Of a stretch of 64,000 nucleotides of DNA, positions 63,037 to 64,000 are shown piece after piece. Each line of letters starts with the position of its first letter. Within the stretch, counting starts at the first letter, position 1. The stretch lies in assembly GCF_004364315.1 (NCBI RefSeq), contig NZ_SOBR01000004.1:457722-521721 (forward strand), written 5' to 3'. A program made the translations under genes and the position numbers. This DNA comes from Chromohalobacter marismortui (GTDB lineage Bacteria > Pseudomonadota > Gammaproteobacteria > Pseudomonadales > Halomonadaceae). Below the pieces are notes generated by a model. The model saw only the letters and a list, made by a program, of their open reading frames with translations. It had not been told where the DNA came from and did no database searches.

Positions 63037-63608
63037 GAGCGGCTTTCCTTATCCCGGTGCGTATCGTTGGGCGCTTTCTGGTCCTCGAGTTCTTCGGCGA
63101 GATGCATGCTGTCCTGCCCCTCGTCGGAAAAACCGAAACTGTCCGCCTCGCCTTTTATCACGCGCCAGCCAAGTTCGACGAAGCGCAACACCAGCAGACC
63201 CATGCCGATGGGGAGAATCAGCGTGGCTTGCCATTTAGGGATCGGAATGTCCTGCAATTCGATGCCGATCATGTGGGTCAGCTTGAGGTATTCGTAGCTA
63301 CCGAGCAGCATCAGCGTGCAGTAGGTCAGGCAGACGGCCAGTGCGGCCAGCGTGACGATACGCCGCCCGCCCCGTGGCAGTTTGTTGACCAGTACGTCGA
63401 CGCCGATATGCGCACCATGCTTGACGCCCCAGGACACGCCGAACAGCACGAACCAGCCCGATAGATAAAGGGAGCCTTCTTGCGCCCAACTGATGCCTTC
63501 GGCAAGCACGAAGCGGTAGAACACCTCGACGCATACCAAAAAGACCATGGCGACCAACAACGCCGAGAAGATCGCCTCTTCCAGCTTATTGAGCCAACGT
63601 ATGATCAT
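63033..63608 (-). CDS. TRAP transporter small permease (DctQ family)
   Basis: 191-aa four-helix membrane subunit that pairs with DctM. It starts MIIRWLNKLEEAIFSALLVAMVF and has the motif FVLAEGISWAQEGSLYLSGWFVLFGVSW-type region (about residues 37-64) followed by GVKHGAHIGVDVLV (about 65-78). The C-terminal 45 residues are polar and cytoplasmic. ATG 63608 is favoured over an upstream in-frame ATG at 63647, which would fall in the intergenic hairpin. It is coupled to dctM. Confidence 0.9.
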   Translation of the reverse strand: MIIRWLNKLEEAIFSALLVAMVFLVCVEVFYRFVLAEGISWAQEGSLYLSGWFVLFGVSWGVKHGAHIGVDVLVNKLPRGGRRIVTLAALAVCLTYCTLMLLGSYEYLKLTHMIGIELQDIPIPKWQATLILPIGMGLLVLRFVELGWRVIKGEADSFGFSDEGQDSMHLAEELEDQKAPNDTHRDKESRS

Positions 63609-63632
63609 GCGGATCACCTTGTTTCTCACATG

Positions 63633-63663
63633 AAGACGGCGAGCCATGATGGCCCGCCGTCTT
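63633..63663 (-). other. Hairpin between TRAP binding-protein and small-permease genes
   Basis: Arms AAGACGGCG/CGCCGTCTT (9 bp, 63633-63641 and 63655-63663) continue after one A-C mismatch into GCC/GGC around loop ATGAT. It begins 22 bases after the dctP stop and has no T run, so it is likely an mRNA stabiliser or partial attenuator that lets the binding protein be made in excess. Confidence 0.6.
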
Positions 63664-63685
63664 CAGGACATGGGAATGACGTGCA

Positions 63686-64000
63686 TCAGCTCTTCTGGTC
63701 GGCGGTAACTTCCTCGATGGTCTTGCCGCCGAGGTTGGAGGCCTTGGCCGCATCGATCACGTCCTGGCCGATCTCTTCGGAGAACTGGTTCCACACCGGC
63801 TTCATCGCCTCGACCCACTTCTGACGTTGCTCCGGCGTCAACTCGATGATTTCGGACTTGCCGGAGGCAATGATGGCTTCCTTGGCTTCCTGGTTTTCGC
63901 GCGCGGCGATCTTGTTACCGTAAGCAATCGCCTTGTCGAGGGCCTTTTCCACTACCGGACGCACGTCGTCGGGCAGGCCGTTCCAGAAGCGCGCGGACGA
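63686..64000 (-). CDS. TRAP transporter substrate-binding protein (DctP family), partial
   Basis: Only the C-terminal about 104 residues are in the window; the 5' part lies beyond the right edge. The segment reads SSARFWNGLPDDVRPVVEKA, then a helix-rich end with ELTPEQRQKWVEAMKPVWNQF and a short tail, typical of DctP C-termini. The frame stays open to position 64000. It would be the first gene of a dctP-dctQ-dctM operon. The ligand cannot be inferred from this part. Confidence 0.9.
   Translation of the reverse strand, partial: SSARFWNGLPDDVRPVVEKALDKAIAYGNKIAARENQEAKEAIIASGKSEIIELTPEQRQKWVEAMKPVWNQFSEEIGQDVIDAAKASNLGGKTIEEVTADQKS

Noticed and set aside
1..64000. tRNA, rRNA, CRISPR arrays, transposases or phage genes
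   Set aside because: No cloverleaf, regularly spaced repeat array, transposase, integrase or terminal inverted repeat was recognised on reading through both strands.

Overview
This is a GC-rich, gene-dense chromosomal window from a gammaproteobacterium. Two blocks of housekeeping genes have a Pseudomonas-like order: rubredoxin reductase, HU, small hypothetical, recG, oxyR at the left, and ridA, spoT, rpoZ, gmk in the middle with yicC, rph, crc, pyrE at the right. That order, together with an NhaC-type Na+/H+ antiporter, a TRAP transporter and an OxyR identical in key residues to the pseudomonad protein, fits a halophilic member of the Halomonadaceae (Halomonas/Chromohalobacter type). The genus is an inference; I saw no rRNA, tRNA, CRISPR, prophage or insertion sequence.

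Layout. 0.1-9.2 kb: rubredoxin reductase, HU, a small unknown protein, YccS-like membrane protein, an HTH protein, the oxyR-recG pair (minus strand) and a YeeZ-like dehydrogenase. 9.3-20.7 kb: a complete phosphonate locus. phnCDE encode the importer, a strong terminator follows, then phnF (regulator), phnGHIJKLMN, phnP and a hexapeptide acyltransferase make up the C-P lyase pathway, mostly with 4-base start/stop overlaps. phnP carries an apparent one-base frameshift near its 3' end. 20.7-27.1 kb: thpR, a two-gene MexEF-like RND pump without outer-membrane channel, and a divergent AraC regulator. 27.1-30.8 kb: ridA, and the gmk-rpoZ-spoT operon ending in a 15-bp terminator hairpin.

30.9-54.8 kb is a mixed accessory block sitting between gmk and yicC. 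It holds two MFS transporters, pyrC, a histidine phosphatase, a YggL-like protein, an APH-fold kinase, a tightly coupled seven-gene operon (YnjBCD-like ABC importer, DUF3047 protein, glutaredoxin, two nucleotide-sugar-type transferases), a sigma/anti-sigma/AraC triplet, EthD, HAD and AhpD-like proteins, a VTT-flavoprotein fusion, an L,D-transpeptidase, a CynX-type transporter, an orphan DUF3883 protein and NhaC.

54.8-64 kb returns to the backbone: yicC, rph, crc (an ExoIII-fold protein whose catalytic residues are replaced), pyrE, a YfaZ-like porin, trmL, rep, and a TRAP transporter (dctM, dctQ, partial dctP) running off the right edge.

The best candidates for undescribed biology are the seven-gene ynj-like operon with its structured leader and divergent kinase, a perfect 16-bp palindrome lying over an MFS promoter, and the sigma/zinc-finger/AraC module.
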